From positions 1 to 64,000 of the forward strand of contig CAXXRT010000024.1 in assembly GCA_963666945.2 (NCBI GenBank): 64,000 nt of DNA, written 5' to 3'. Under the pieces are notes generated by a model. The model did no database searches, had not been told where the DNA came from, and saw nothing but the letters and a program-made list of their open reading frames with translations. Positions 53,768 to 62,744 of this stretch are shown one piece after another. How positions within the stretch are numbered: the first letter of the stretch is position 1; each line of letters begins with the position of its first letter. The stretch comes from G963666945 sp963666945. Lineage in GTDB: Bacteria > Bacteroidota > Bacteroidia > Bacteroidales > Marinifilaceae. A program made the translations under genes and the position numbers.

Positions 53768-54908
53768 ATGAATAAAACCGCCAAAATAATAGGAATAATT
53801 TTTGCTTTGTTGCTAATAGCATATTTTTCAATGCCTACACATATAAAAAATGCATTGATTCATTTGCATGCAAATATTACCGACTGGGAAATATTCTCCA
53901 ACAATACAGTTGAAAATGGTTCGGACGTCTGGGAATGGCCCCAGGACAAGGAATATAACAAATACAGACTTGATAAAGAGGATAGCGATTATATGGAAAG
54001 GTATGAGTCTGTTGCTTTTCTGGTAATTCAAAACGATAGCATATTACTTGAGGAGTATTGGGACAACTGGAAAAATGACAGTTATTCGAATATGTTCTCT
54101 GTAACAAAAAGTATTGTCTCTTTATTGGTGGGTATTGCAATAGATGAAGGTTATATAAAATCTGTTGAAGAGAGTATTGCAAACTATCTGCCTGTATTCA
54201 ACAGGGAACGCGAGAAAAAGATTACTATCAAAAACTTACTTACAATGAGTTCGGGGCTTAGTTGGGATGAGGCTTATTCCAGTCTTTTTTCTGTTACTAC
54301 CCAGGGATACTACGGAGACAACATTAAGGAGACTGTCATGAAACTGCACTCTATTGCAGAACCGGGAAAGCAATTCATATACAGAAGCGGCGACACCCAG
54401 CTTTTATCTTTCATTGTTGAAAAGGCAACGGGAAAAACCATATCGGAATATGCTTCTGAAAAACTTTGGAAACCTATGCAGGCTTCCAATCCTGCCCTTT
54501 GGAGTAAGGACAAAGAAGATGGTGACGAAAAAGCTTTCTGTTGTTTCAACACGCAACGCAAGGGATATAGCCAGATTTGCAAGACTTATTCTTAATAAGG
54601 GTAAGTGGAACGGCAAACAACTGGTTTCTGAAAAATATATTACGGAGGCTACAACCCCTGCTTCTTACCTTGAAAACGAATTTGGCACAGGACCACTGGA
54701 TTATTATGGCTTCCAGATATGGGTTCATAATTACAAAGGACAAAATATTCCTTACCTTAGAGGTCATCTGGGACAGTATATTTATGCCATACCCGGGAAA
54801 AATGCTGTTGTTGTGCGTCTGGGTCACCAGAAAGATCTTACTTACGAGGGTGCTATCACAAAGGATATTGAAAGATATCTTGATATAGCATTTAAGATTC
54901 TTAAATAA
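53768..54908 (+). pseudogene. Beta-lactamase-related serine hydrolase, frameshifted
   Basis: A class C beta-lactamase/PBP-fold protein of about 380 residues if repaired. It has an N-terminal membrane anchor, the SVTK nucleophile motif (FSVTKSIVSLLVG), the YRSGDTQ motif and HLG in RGHLGQYIYA. The first frame runs past EKAFCCFNT and ends at 54595; the other frame takes over with NARDIARFARLILNKGKWNG. The shift lies near 54548-54556 (one missing base). It might act on cell-wall peptides or esters; antibiotic hydrolysis cannot be concluded. Confidence 0.8.
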
Positions 54909-54914
54909 AAAGTA

Positions 54915-56312
54915 ATGCGGGTATATTTAATAGTTCTTATATTATTTCTTTCCGGCGCTTGTCTTTCTCAAAACGTGCATCTTAAGGGAAAGTCTTTATC
55001 GTACAAGGGAAAGAACCTGGTTCTTTTCTCCCAGAAAGATTTTATTAGCGGTCTTCCTGAAAAAATAATGGAGACGAGGGTTGACGAAAATGGGGATTTT
55101 GAATTGAATTTCTCCGTGGATAAGGTAACAAAGATCTATATACCCGCCGACTATTATGTAATTGAATTTCATGCCTACCCTGACCTCAGGGGTAATATTC
55201 TTTTCCCTAAATACAGGGATAAATCGAAGGATATGTATTTTATTCCTGTTAGTGTCCCCGCAAAAATTGTTCACAATGACAGTAAGGAATTGAATAACCT
55301 GATTTTAAATTTTGAAAGCGATCTTTCTGATTGTACGGAAGAAAATCTTAATAGACTGGAGAATAAGGACAAGTCGGTTTTAAATAATATAATTCCTGTT
55401 TTAGACAGCAGATACGCATCGGATAATGAGTTCTTTAATATTTATAAAAAATATAGCTTTGGATTGACGGAGCTTATCATATACAGGGATCACCCTGAGA
55501 TTATTATCGATAAGTATTTTAAGAATGAAAAGATATATACTGGTAATGTGGCGTATACAGAGCTTTTAAAAAAAGTGTTTTTTAAATATATCGATCTCGA
55601 TCAGTTTAAAAAGAGAGAAGATCTGACTGGTAAGGTCTTGTATTCAGAACTTAAGTCGCAGATAGAAAATAATGGTATTAAAAACCAGGAACTTAGCGAT
55701 TGCATAATTCTTAAAATTCTCCATGATGCCTGCTTTAGTCCTGATCTGAAACAAAAGATTGTTTTCGAGGCACTTAATTATTTCTATAATATAAGCAAGG
55801 ACGACGATAAAAAGACCATAGCCCATAATATTTTAAAGAAGGCGACAAGACTGGCCGAAGGTTTTAAGGCCCCATTGATTTCGGGTTACGATATAAACAA
55901 CAACCCAAAGACTACCAACGATTTTAATGGCAAGTATCTTTATATAGTCTTTTACGAACCCGCTAACCCTAAATGTATAAATGCATTAAAATCCATTGGG
56001 AATATAGCTTCAAAAAAATAATTTCCTTGAGGTGATTTTTGTTTGTGAAAAGACTAAAAAAAGCTGCCTGCATAAACGAGCTGAAGAATCACAGACTTCA
56101 AAACAACACCATCTTTTGCGATGATTTTCGAAAGGACTAAAAACGACTTTAAGGTTATTGTATGTCCCAGTTATTTTATTGTTGACAAAGATGGAAGCAT
56201 AATTAAAGCCCACACTCCCGAACCGGGCAATAACCTTTATAAAATCCTTAATAACATTAATATAAAGGAAATAAGGGAAGGGAATATTAAGGAGAATAAA
56301 TATTTCAGATAA
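54915..56312 (+). pseudogene. TlpA-like thioredoxin-fold exported protein, multiply frameshifted
   Basis: The first frame (to 56021) encodes a signal peptide, a Bacteroidetes-type N-terminal domain and the start of a thioredoxin-like domain (EGFKAPLISGYDINNNPKTT, then LYIVFYEPANPKC). Translation then has to change frame near 56014-56020, 56057-56063 (both runs of seven A) and 56130-56147 to continue with EVIFVCEKTKKAACINEL, NTIFCDDF and VCPSYFIVDKDGSIIKAHTP to 56312. Only one cysteine of the usual redox pair position is seen (NPKC). A periplasmic thiol or folding role is possible. Confidence 0.62.
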
Positions 56313-56647
56313 GGATATTTAGCTATTTTTTATTTCTGATTTATTCCATAACTTGTCTTCGAAATATTATAATGAAGTTTATGCAAGTTATAATTTCCAT
56401 ACTCCAGAACAGCTCCGACAAGGGTCTTTATGAATGCTGGATTTGCTGATTCCTGCATTTGACAGGATTTGTCAGTTTCTATTTTTTACCCTGTGACAAA
56501 TTCCAATTATTCTAATAAGCAGTATTGTTGCTTTTAGATAAATTCGATTTTGTGATATTATTAAGTCACAATGATGTCTATTCAAAAATCGAAATACCAA
56601 ACACAGGTTCTTACCATAAAGGAGTAGAATACAAATATTTAAGATTA

Positions 56648-57440
56648 ATGAACGGAATAATTTTCAATATAAAACGTTATGCCCTGCATGATGGTCCCGG
56701 TATACGAACAACCGTCTTTATGAAAGGCTGTCCCATGAAATGTCTGTGGTGCCATAATCCTGAGAGCCAGAAATCATGCATTGAGCAAATGCAAAAGATA
56801 AATAAGATTGGCTTGAAAGAATTCTGCGAAACAGTGAATATTGGGTATGAGATTTCTGTAAAAGAATTGGTTGCTGAAATTCAAAAGGACCACATCTTCT
56901 ATGAGGAATCGCAAGGGGGTGTCACATTTTCGGGCGGTGAACCCCTTATGCAAGAGGGATTTCTTTTAGAAGCACTAAAGATGTGTAAACAAAAAAATAT
57001 TCATACCTGCATTGATACATGCGGATACTCACGAAAGGACTCTATTGCCGAAGTAGCGGCATATACCGATCTTTTTCTCTACGATATCAAACACTTGAAC
57101 GAATCCAGTCATTTAGAATACACTGGTGTAAGCAATAAAAAAGTGCTGGAAAACCTTCGATATCTTTCTGATAAGGGGAAAGAAATAATTATAAGAATTC
57201 CTGTGATTCCCGGATATAACGATTCCTTGGAAAATATTACAGCTACTATAGATTTGGTAAAGAGTCTTTCCAATATAAGAGAGGTAAATATTCTCCCCCT
57301 ACCATAATCTTGGAAAGGAGAAATATGCAAAACTGGGGCTGAATAATCCATTGGGGGAAATGACTGATATGCCCAAAGACGAGGCGGAAGTGATCTCTCT
57401 TATATTTAGGGAAAATGGAATAAAATGCAGAATTATCTAA
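56648..57440 (+). pseudogene. Glycyl radical enzyme activase (radical SAM), frameshifted
   Basis: A radical SAM protein of about 263 residues that installs the glycyl radical on the enzyme encoded downstream. Seen: GPGIRTTVFMKGC with the CX3CX2C cluster (Cys28, Cys32, Cys35), FSGGEPLMQ, and DTCGY. No extra ferredoxin-like insert is visible. The frame stops at 57307; removing one C from the run at 57294-57298 continues it with YHNLGKEKYAKLGL to 57440, the length typical of activases. I start at the ATG at 56648 rather than at an upstream TTG. The 330 bases before this start hold nothing I recognise. Confidence 0.88.
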
Positions 57441-57465
57441 AATAGATATATAAAGACATTAAAAC

Positions 57466-59943
57466 ATGAATAACAGAATATATAAACTTAGGGAACAGAG
57501 TCTTAACGCAGTCAATAAGATTTCGGCAGAGAGGGCTCTTTTGATAACCGAATTTTATAAAGACAGGGTATCGCAGAAAGATTCAATACCAGTACAAAGG
57601 GCAAAATCTTTTTACCATATACTTGAAAATAAACAAATTTGTATAAATCATGGGGAACTGATAGTTGGGGAAAGAGGTCCTGAACCTAAGGCAACACCAA
57701 CATATCCTGAGATTTGTCTTCATACTCCCAAGGATCTGGATATTTTAGATTCAAGGGAAAAGGTTTCTTTTAAGGTTGACAAAGAAACTAGGGATGCATA
57801 CGAGAATATAGTTATTCCGTTCTGGACCGGCAAGACCAACAGGGAACGCATATTCCAAGCATTGCCCCGGGAATGGAAAGACGCCTACAAGGCTGGTATC
57901 TTTACTGAATTTCAGGAGCAAAGGGCTCCCGGACATACTGTTCTTGGTAAAAAGATGTTTACCAAAGGTCTTGCCGATCTTAAAAAGGAGATTTCTGAAA
58001 GTCTTGATGCTTTAGACCAAAGCGTGGATTTTTCTCAGTGCCAGGTGGGGAATAACTACTCCGATCTGGATGGTACTGCAGACAATGCTCGTTTAAGCCA
58101 AGGAAACCATGTTTCGCACTATAGCTCGTTTAAGGGAAATAAGGATAATACAGAGGCCCGGAGACAGGAGCTGATGGCAATGGACATTGCCTGCGATGCA
58201 ATGATAATGTATGCCAAAAGACATGCCGTGCTTCTTGAACAAATGGGAAATGATGAGAGTGATACGCAAAGACGTGCGGAACTTATTGAGATGGCAAGGA
58301 TTTGCAATAAAGTCCCTGAGAATGCACCGGAGACTATTCACGAAGCCCTTCAGCATTACTGGCTTATACACCTGGGGGTGGTCACCGAGTTAAATCCATG
58401 GGATTCATTCAATCCCGGACGACTGGATCAGCATCTTCAGCCTTTATACGAAAAACAGATAGCGCAAAATAGTATTGACAAAGATCATGTATATGAACTA
58501 CTGCAGGCTTTCTGGATAAAGTTCAATAACCATCCCTCTCCACCCAAGGTAGGTGTGACTGCACAGGAGAGCAATACTTACACCGACTTTGCTCTTATTA
58601 ATGTCGGCGGTGTTGATGAAGATGGTCGTGATGCTGTAAATGAAATGAGCTATATTATTCTGGAAGTGATAAAGGAGATGCGACTTCTTCAGCCCAGTTC
58701 AATGATACAGGTAAGCAAAAAGAACCCCGATATATTCATCACCAAGGCAATGGAAATAGTTAAGACTGGTTTCGGTCAGCCTTCTATTTTCAATACCGAT
58801 GCCATTATACAGGAGATGCTTGTTCAGGGCAAGGATATTGTTGATGCCAGAAACGGTGGTTGTTCGGGATGCGTTGAAACGGGTGCTTTCGGTACTGAAG
58901 CATATATACTGACTGGTTATTTTAATCTTCCCAAGATTCTTGAACTGACTCTTTATAACGGCTATGATAAAAGGACCCAAATGCAATTAGGGCCTAAGAC
59001 TGGTAATATCGATGATTTCCGGATATTTGAGGATTTGCTAAAGGCCTTTGAAAAGCAAGTCATGCATTTTGCCAGGATAAAACTTACAGGAAACGATATT
59101 ATTGAAAGGACTTTTATGGAACACATGCCTGTACCCTTTTTGTCCGTTCTTATTGAGGACTGTATAAAAAATGGGAAAGATTACATATGCGGTGGTGCAA
59201 GATACAATTCCACATATGTGCAGGGTGTCGGTCTTGGCAGTATAACCGATATGCTTACTGCCATCAAATATCATGTATTTGACAAAAGGGAAATGGCTTT
59301 TTCAGAAATACTCAAAGCCATGGACAATAATTTTGAAGGGAAGGAATATCTTTTAAATCAATTAATATACCATACCCCCAAATATGGCAATGATGATGAT
59401 TATGCAGATATTAATGCCGGCAAGGTATTTAATATTTTCTACAATTCCATAAACGGGCATAAGACACCAAGGGGAGCGACAACGAGGATAAATATGCTGC
59501 CCACCACTTGTCATGTGTATTTCGGCAGTGTAATAGGAGCCACACCGGATGGACGCCTTGCGGGAGAACCTCTTTCCGAGGGTATTTCTCCGTATCAGGG
59601 GGCCGATACTAACGGACCTACTGCAGTCATTAAATCTGCATCTAAGATTGACCATGTAAGAACGGGGGGTACTCTTTTAAACCAGAAATTCACGCCTCAT
59701 CTTTTAAACAGCAAGGAGGGAATAAAGAATATTGTTCACCTTATTAGGGCATACTTCAGGATGGACGGTCACCATATTCAGTTTAATGTTGTAAATGCAG
59801 AGACATTAAAAAAGGCTCAGCTACATCCTGAAAAATATAAAGATTTGATTGTTCGCGTGGCAGGATATAGTGATTATTTCAACGATCTGGGGGAAGATCT
59901 GCAGAACGAAATAATCAGAAGGACAGAACATCAGAGTTTTTGA
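57466..59943 (+). CDS. hypD: Glycyl radical enzyme, trans-4-hydroxy-L-proline dehydratase-like
   Basis: An 825-residue glycyl radical enzyme. The radical site is RVAGYSDYF with Gly800, and the thiyl site is GCSGCVETG with Cys469 and the catalytic Glu471. Several long stretches agree with my memory of HypD of Clostridioides difficile (for example GELIVGERG, FTEFQEQRAPGHTV, GTLLNQKF and RAYFRMDGHHIQFNV), which dehydrates hydroxyproline to pyrroline-5-carboxylate. It differs in having Cys466 where HypD has Thr, and in an insertion of some 30 residues near 190-220. The activase gene ends 25 bases upstream. No pyrroline-carboxylate reductase gene is close by. Confidence 0.82.
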   Translation: MNNRIYKLREQSLNAVNKISAERALLITEFYKDRVSQKDSIPVQRAKSFYHILENKQICINHGELIVGERGPEPKATPTYPEICLHTPKDLDILDSREKVSFKVDKETRDAYENIVIPFWTGKTNRERIFQALPREWKDAYKAGIFTEFQEQRAPGHTVLGKKMFTKGLADLKKEISESLDALDQSVDFSQCQVGNNYSDLDGTADNARLSQGNHVSHYSSFKGNKDNTEARRQELMAMDIACDAMIMYAKRHAVLLEQMGNDESDTQRRAELIEMARICNKVPENAPETIHEALQHYWLIHLGVVTELNPWDSFNPGRLDQHLQPLYEKQIAQNSIDKDHVYELLQAFWIKFNNHPSPPKVGVTAQESNTYTDFALINVGGVDEDGRDAVNEMSYIILEVIKEMRLLQPSSMIQVSKKNPDIFITKAMEIVKTGFGQPSIFNTDAIIQEMLVQGKDIVDARNGGCSGCVETGAFGTEAYILTGYFNLPKILELTLYNGYDKRTQMQLGPKTGNIDDFRIFEDLLKAFEKQVMHFARIKLTGNDIIERTFMEHMPVPFLSVLIEDCIKNGKDYICGGARYNSTYVQGVGLGSITDMLTAIKYHVFDKREMAFSEILKAMDNNFEGKEYLLNQLIYHTPKYGNDDDYADINAGKVFNIFYNSINGHKTPRGATTRINMLPTTCHVYFGSVIGATPDGRLAGEPLSEGISPYQGADTNGPTAVIKSASKIDHVRTGGTLLNQKFTPHLLNSKEGIKNIVHLIRAYFRMDGHHIQFNVVNAETLKKAQLHPEKYKDLIVRVAGYSDYFNDLGEDLQNEIIRRTEHQSF

Positions 59944-60025
59944 AAAAACTGACTATAGATAAATGGCACAGCTGGTAAGCCTGCCATTTTATCTTTAATA
60001 GTTATAGTGTTTTAGCTTTTCTTTA

Positions 60026-60033
60026 TATCTTTG
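60026..60033 (+). promoter_or_regulatory. Possible -7 box of the rpe promoter
   Basis: TATCTTTG fits TAnnTTTG, 27 bases before the rpe start. A matching -33 box is not clear. Confidence 0.4.
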
Positions 60034-60060
60034 CAACTGATTATAAAATAAAAACAAGAC

Positions 60061-60712
60061 ATGAGCACAATAATTGCACCATCGTTACTTTCAGCGGACT
60101 TTCTTAATTTGGGAAGAGATGTAGAAATGGTAAACAACAGTGAGGCGGACTGGTTTCACCTGGATATTATGGACGGGGTTTTTGTTCCTAATTTATCGTA
60201 TGGATTACCTGTGGTCGATCATATTAACAAAGCGGCTAAAAAACCTTTAGACGTGCACCTGATGATAATTGATCCTGACAGATATGTTGAGAACTTCAAA
60301 AAAGCCGGTGCGGATATATTGACTGTTCACTACGAGGCTTGTACTCACCTGCATCGTACCATTCAGAACATAAAGGCAAATGGCATGAAAGCCGGAGTGT
60401 CTTTAAATCCTCATACCCCTGTTTCTGTTCTTGAAGATATTATTCACGATATTGATGTCGTTCTTTTAATGTCTGTAAACCCCGGTTTTGGGGGTCAGAG
60501 CTTTGTTGAGCATACCATTAAAAAGATTAAGAAACTAAAGAAGATGTTAGATGATAACGGTAATCATGTTATTATCGAAATAGACGGGGGGGGTGAATCT
60601 TGAGACAGGAAAATTACTTGTTGAAGCCGGTGCCAATGCTCTTGTTGCTGGCAGCTACGTTTTTGGTTCTGAAAACCCTGCTGAGACAATTAAAAAGTTA
60701 AAAGCATTGTAG
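60061..60712 (+). pseudogene. rpe: Ribulose-phosphate 3-epimerase, frameshifted
   Basis: Rpe interconverts ribulose-5-phosphate and xylulose-5-phosphate in the pentose phosphate pathway. Seen: SLLSADFLNLGRDVEM, WFHLDIMDGVFVPNLSYG, HLMI, MSVNPGFGGQSF and IEIDGG, with the metal ligands His and Asp present. The frame stops at 60603 because of a run of eight G (60586-60593); seven G would continue as VNLETGKLLVEAGANALVAGS to the stop at 60712, giving the normal length of 217 residues. An error in the homopolymer is the likely cause. Confidence 0.92.
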
Positions 60713-60735
60713 AAAGACAATACCACAATATATAA

Positions 60736-60774
60736 AAAAGATGGTGGACCATATCGGTTCACCATCTTTTTTAT
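60736..60774. terminator. Bidirectional terminator between rpe and the TetR gene
   Basis: AAAGATGGTG and CACCATCTTT form a stem with A and T runs on both sides, so it can serve both convergent genes. Confidence 0.88.
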
Positions 60775-60792
60775 ATATGATAGTTATAATAA

Positions 60793-61398
60793 TTAAATTT
60801 CAACAGAGCTGACTATAATATCCTTAATAACGCTTTTTCTCTCTTCGACAAATGACAAATAGGCTTCTTCGTTATTTTGATACAACAGACTTTTTATTAA
60901 AGGCCATGCAACAAAGGGCATAAACACAAGACTCAATATATTACATATAAGATGTTCCGCCTTAATATATTTTATTGTTCCATTATCTGCCTCTTTTTTT
61001 AATACTTCGTTTACCTTGTCAACATCCAGACCTTTTTTCCTGAGATTATCAGCCAGACGTTCGGGGTTACGTTTTAATTCATTAAAAAGGAAATCCGAGA
61101 AATATGGGTTTTCCTTTATTATTTCTAAATACCCGTCTATTATTTTCTCTATCTTTTCCCTGAAAGGGATTGACGACACAAGCACATCAACTACATTGGG
61201 AAGAAAGGTGATAAATGCCTTTTCAAAAACAGAATCGAAAAGACATTGCTTATTTCTGTAGTAATAGTTCAACATATTAATATTTATACCGGAATAATCT
61301 GCAACATCCTGCATTCTTGTTGATTCAAACCCCTTAGTTACAAAGAGTTTTCGTGCTGCTGTTAATATCGTATTTTCTACCGTAATTGTATCATTCAT
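60793..61398 (-). CDS. TetR/AcrR-family transcriptional regulator
   Basis: A 201-residue regulator. The N-terminal helix-turn-helix is clear: AARKLFVTKGFESTRMQDVADYSGININMLNYYYRNKQCLFDSV. The C-terminal helical part is a ligand-binding domain with no recognised specificity. No transporter or other obvious target gene is adjacent on the same strand, so its regulon is unknown. It is convergent with rpe. Confidence 0.88.
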   Translation of the reverse strand: MNDTITVENTILTAARKLFVTKGFESTRMQDVADYSGININMLNYYYRNKQCLFDSVFEKAFITFLPNVVDVLVSSIPFREKIEKIIDGYLEIIKENPYFSDFLFNELKRNPERLADNLRKKGLDVDKVNEVLKKEADNGTIKYIKAEHLICNILSLVFMPFVAWPLIKSLLYQNNEEAYLSFVEERKSVIKDIIVSSVEI

Positions 61399-61495
61399 TT
61401 TTATTTATCAATAATGGATTAAAAAATAACGAGAACAAACATAACATTAATCAGGTAAAAACAAAAATATGCTTGGCATAAAATGTTAAAACAAA

Positions 61496-61533
61496 TAAAA
61501 TGGCCTTACGAAAGAATCAATCATAAGGCCAGA
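61496..61533 (-). terminator. Terminator after the small acidic protein gene
   Basis: On the minus strand TGGCCTTATGA and TCGTAAGGCCA pair around the loop and are followed by TTTTATTTG. It lies 25 bases after the stop at 61558. Confidence 0.7.
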
Positions 61534-61557
61534 CAAACAAATTTCAGATAACTTTAA

Positions 61558-61896
61558 TCAGAAATCAGGATCATCGTCGGAATAATTGTCGGATAACTCA
61601 TACATGTCTCCATACTTTTCCTCATACTCGTCACGTGCACTCTCCTTCAACGTACCCTCATCATCGTAATCGTCGTCATTCTTTACAATTTTAGCAGCCT
61701 CTTTTACCGACATCCTGATCATGTAGTAAATTTCTTCAGTTTCGAATGGCAGGGCACTAATTAGCTTGCCATCCTTATTTGTAAATCTAATAAGACTATC
61801 GCTAAATCCGTAAGGATAAGCTAGTTTTATTTGCTGCTGTAAAGACTCATCCAATTTTTCAAAGTCTTTAATTAGTCGTGGTTTATTACTATTCAT
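61558..61896 (-). CDS. Small acidic conserved hypothetical protein
   Basis: A 112-residue, strongly acidic protein without membrane segments. The N-terminal KPRLIKDFEKLDESLQQQIKLAYPYGFSDSLIRF and FETEEIYYMIRMS segments look well conserved in Bacteroidetes as I recall the family; the C-terminal 40 residues are Asp/Glu-rich and probably disordered. No motif suggests a function. It is monocistronic with a hairpin terminator. Confidence 0.72.
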   Translation of the reverse strand: MNSNKPRLIKDFEKLDESLQQQIKLAYPYGFSDSLIRFTNKDGKLISALPFETEEIYYMIRMSVKEAAKIVKNDDDYDDEGTLKESARDEYEEKYGDMYELSDNYSDDDPDF

Positions 61897-62014
61897 ATTA
61901 TAAAAGTGAAAAAAATACCTAATAATTTTGACTCGAAATCACAGACTAAATATATGACAAAATCCAATATATTGCACAAAGTATGAAAAAATTGTAAAAT
62001 TCTTTTTAAAAAAT

Positions 62015-62049
62015 AAAAAAAAAGGTTCTGCGACAAAACCACAGAACCC
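62015..62049 (-). terminator. Terminator of the gamma-carbonic anhydrase-like gene
   Basis: On the minus strand GGTTCTGTG and CGCAGAACC pair around TTTTGT and are followed by a run of nine T. Confidence 0.87.
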
Positions 62050-62075
62050 TTAATAACAATACTTTATATATCTTT

Positions 62076-62588
62076 TTATTTATACCAGGATGCATACATT
62101 GAATAGGCATTGGCTATTCTGTTTATCTCACCTTCGAGAAGATCGGGACTTATTTCCTTTATCTTTTTTGCAGGAGAACCGGCATAGACGCTACCAGATT
62201 CCACAATGGTACCTTTGGTAACTACGGCACCGGCGGCAATTATTGAATTACTCTCAATTACCGCATCATCCAATACACATGCCCCCATGCCTATAAGCAC
62301 GTTGTCCTTAATGGTGCATCCGTGCACAACTGCATTGTGTGCTATTGATACATTATTGCCTATATTGGTAGGTGATTTTTTATATGTAGCGTGAATAGTG
62401 GCATTATCCTGCACATTGACATTATTCCCTAATTTTATATAGTGCACATCACCTCTTAGAACAGCACCAAACCATATGCTGCAGTCGTTTCCCATTTCCA
62501 CATTACCTATAATTGCAGCGTTATCTGCAATGTAACAATTGTCTCCAAACTTAGGTGTTTTTCCGTTTAATTCTTTTATAATTGCCAT
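62076..62588 (-). CDS. Gamma-carbonic anhydrase family protein
   Basis: A 170-residue left-handed beta-helix protein built of hexapeptide repeats (for example IIGNVEMGNDCSIWFGAVLRGD and NIGNNVSIAHNAVVHGCTI). The three metal-binding histidines of the family are at His66, His84 and His89. Members include carbonic anhydrase Cam and the less defined YrdA/PaaY proteins; the catalytic residues of true Cam are not all apparent, so activity is uncertain. It is a single-gene transcript. Confidence 0.87.
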   Translation of the reverse strand: MAIIKELNGKTPKFGDNCYIADNAAIIGNVEMGNDCSIWFGAVLRGDVHYIKLGNNVNVQDNATIHATYKKSPTNIGNNVSIAHNAVVHGCTIKDNVLIGMGACVLDDAVIESNSIIAAGAVVTKGTIVESGSVYAGSPAKKIKEISPDLLEGEINRIANAYSMYASWYK

Positions 62589-62744
62589 GTCCGTGTGTTT
62601 TTATTTACAAATATAATCATATTTTGGGCTAAAAATAAAGACTTTACATATTTTAGCATAACTATGAGGAAAATTATTTTTCAATACAAAAAATAAATGT
62701 ACTTTTAAGGCAAATAATAATCAACCTCATAAAAATAAAATATA

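Noticed and set aside
54996..55274. Antisense frames in the 52-60 kb region as explanation of the frameshifts
   Set aside because: None resembles a protein family, while the plus-strand frames on both sides of each break do.
57466..59943. Pyruvate formate-lyase
   Set aside because: PFL has adjacent catalytic cysteines (CC), whereas this enzyme has CVE with a catalytic Glu and HypD-like sequence along its length.
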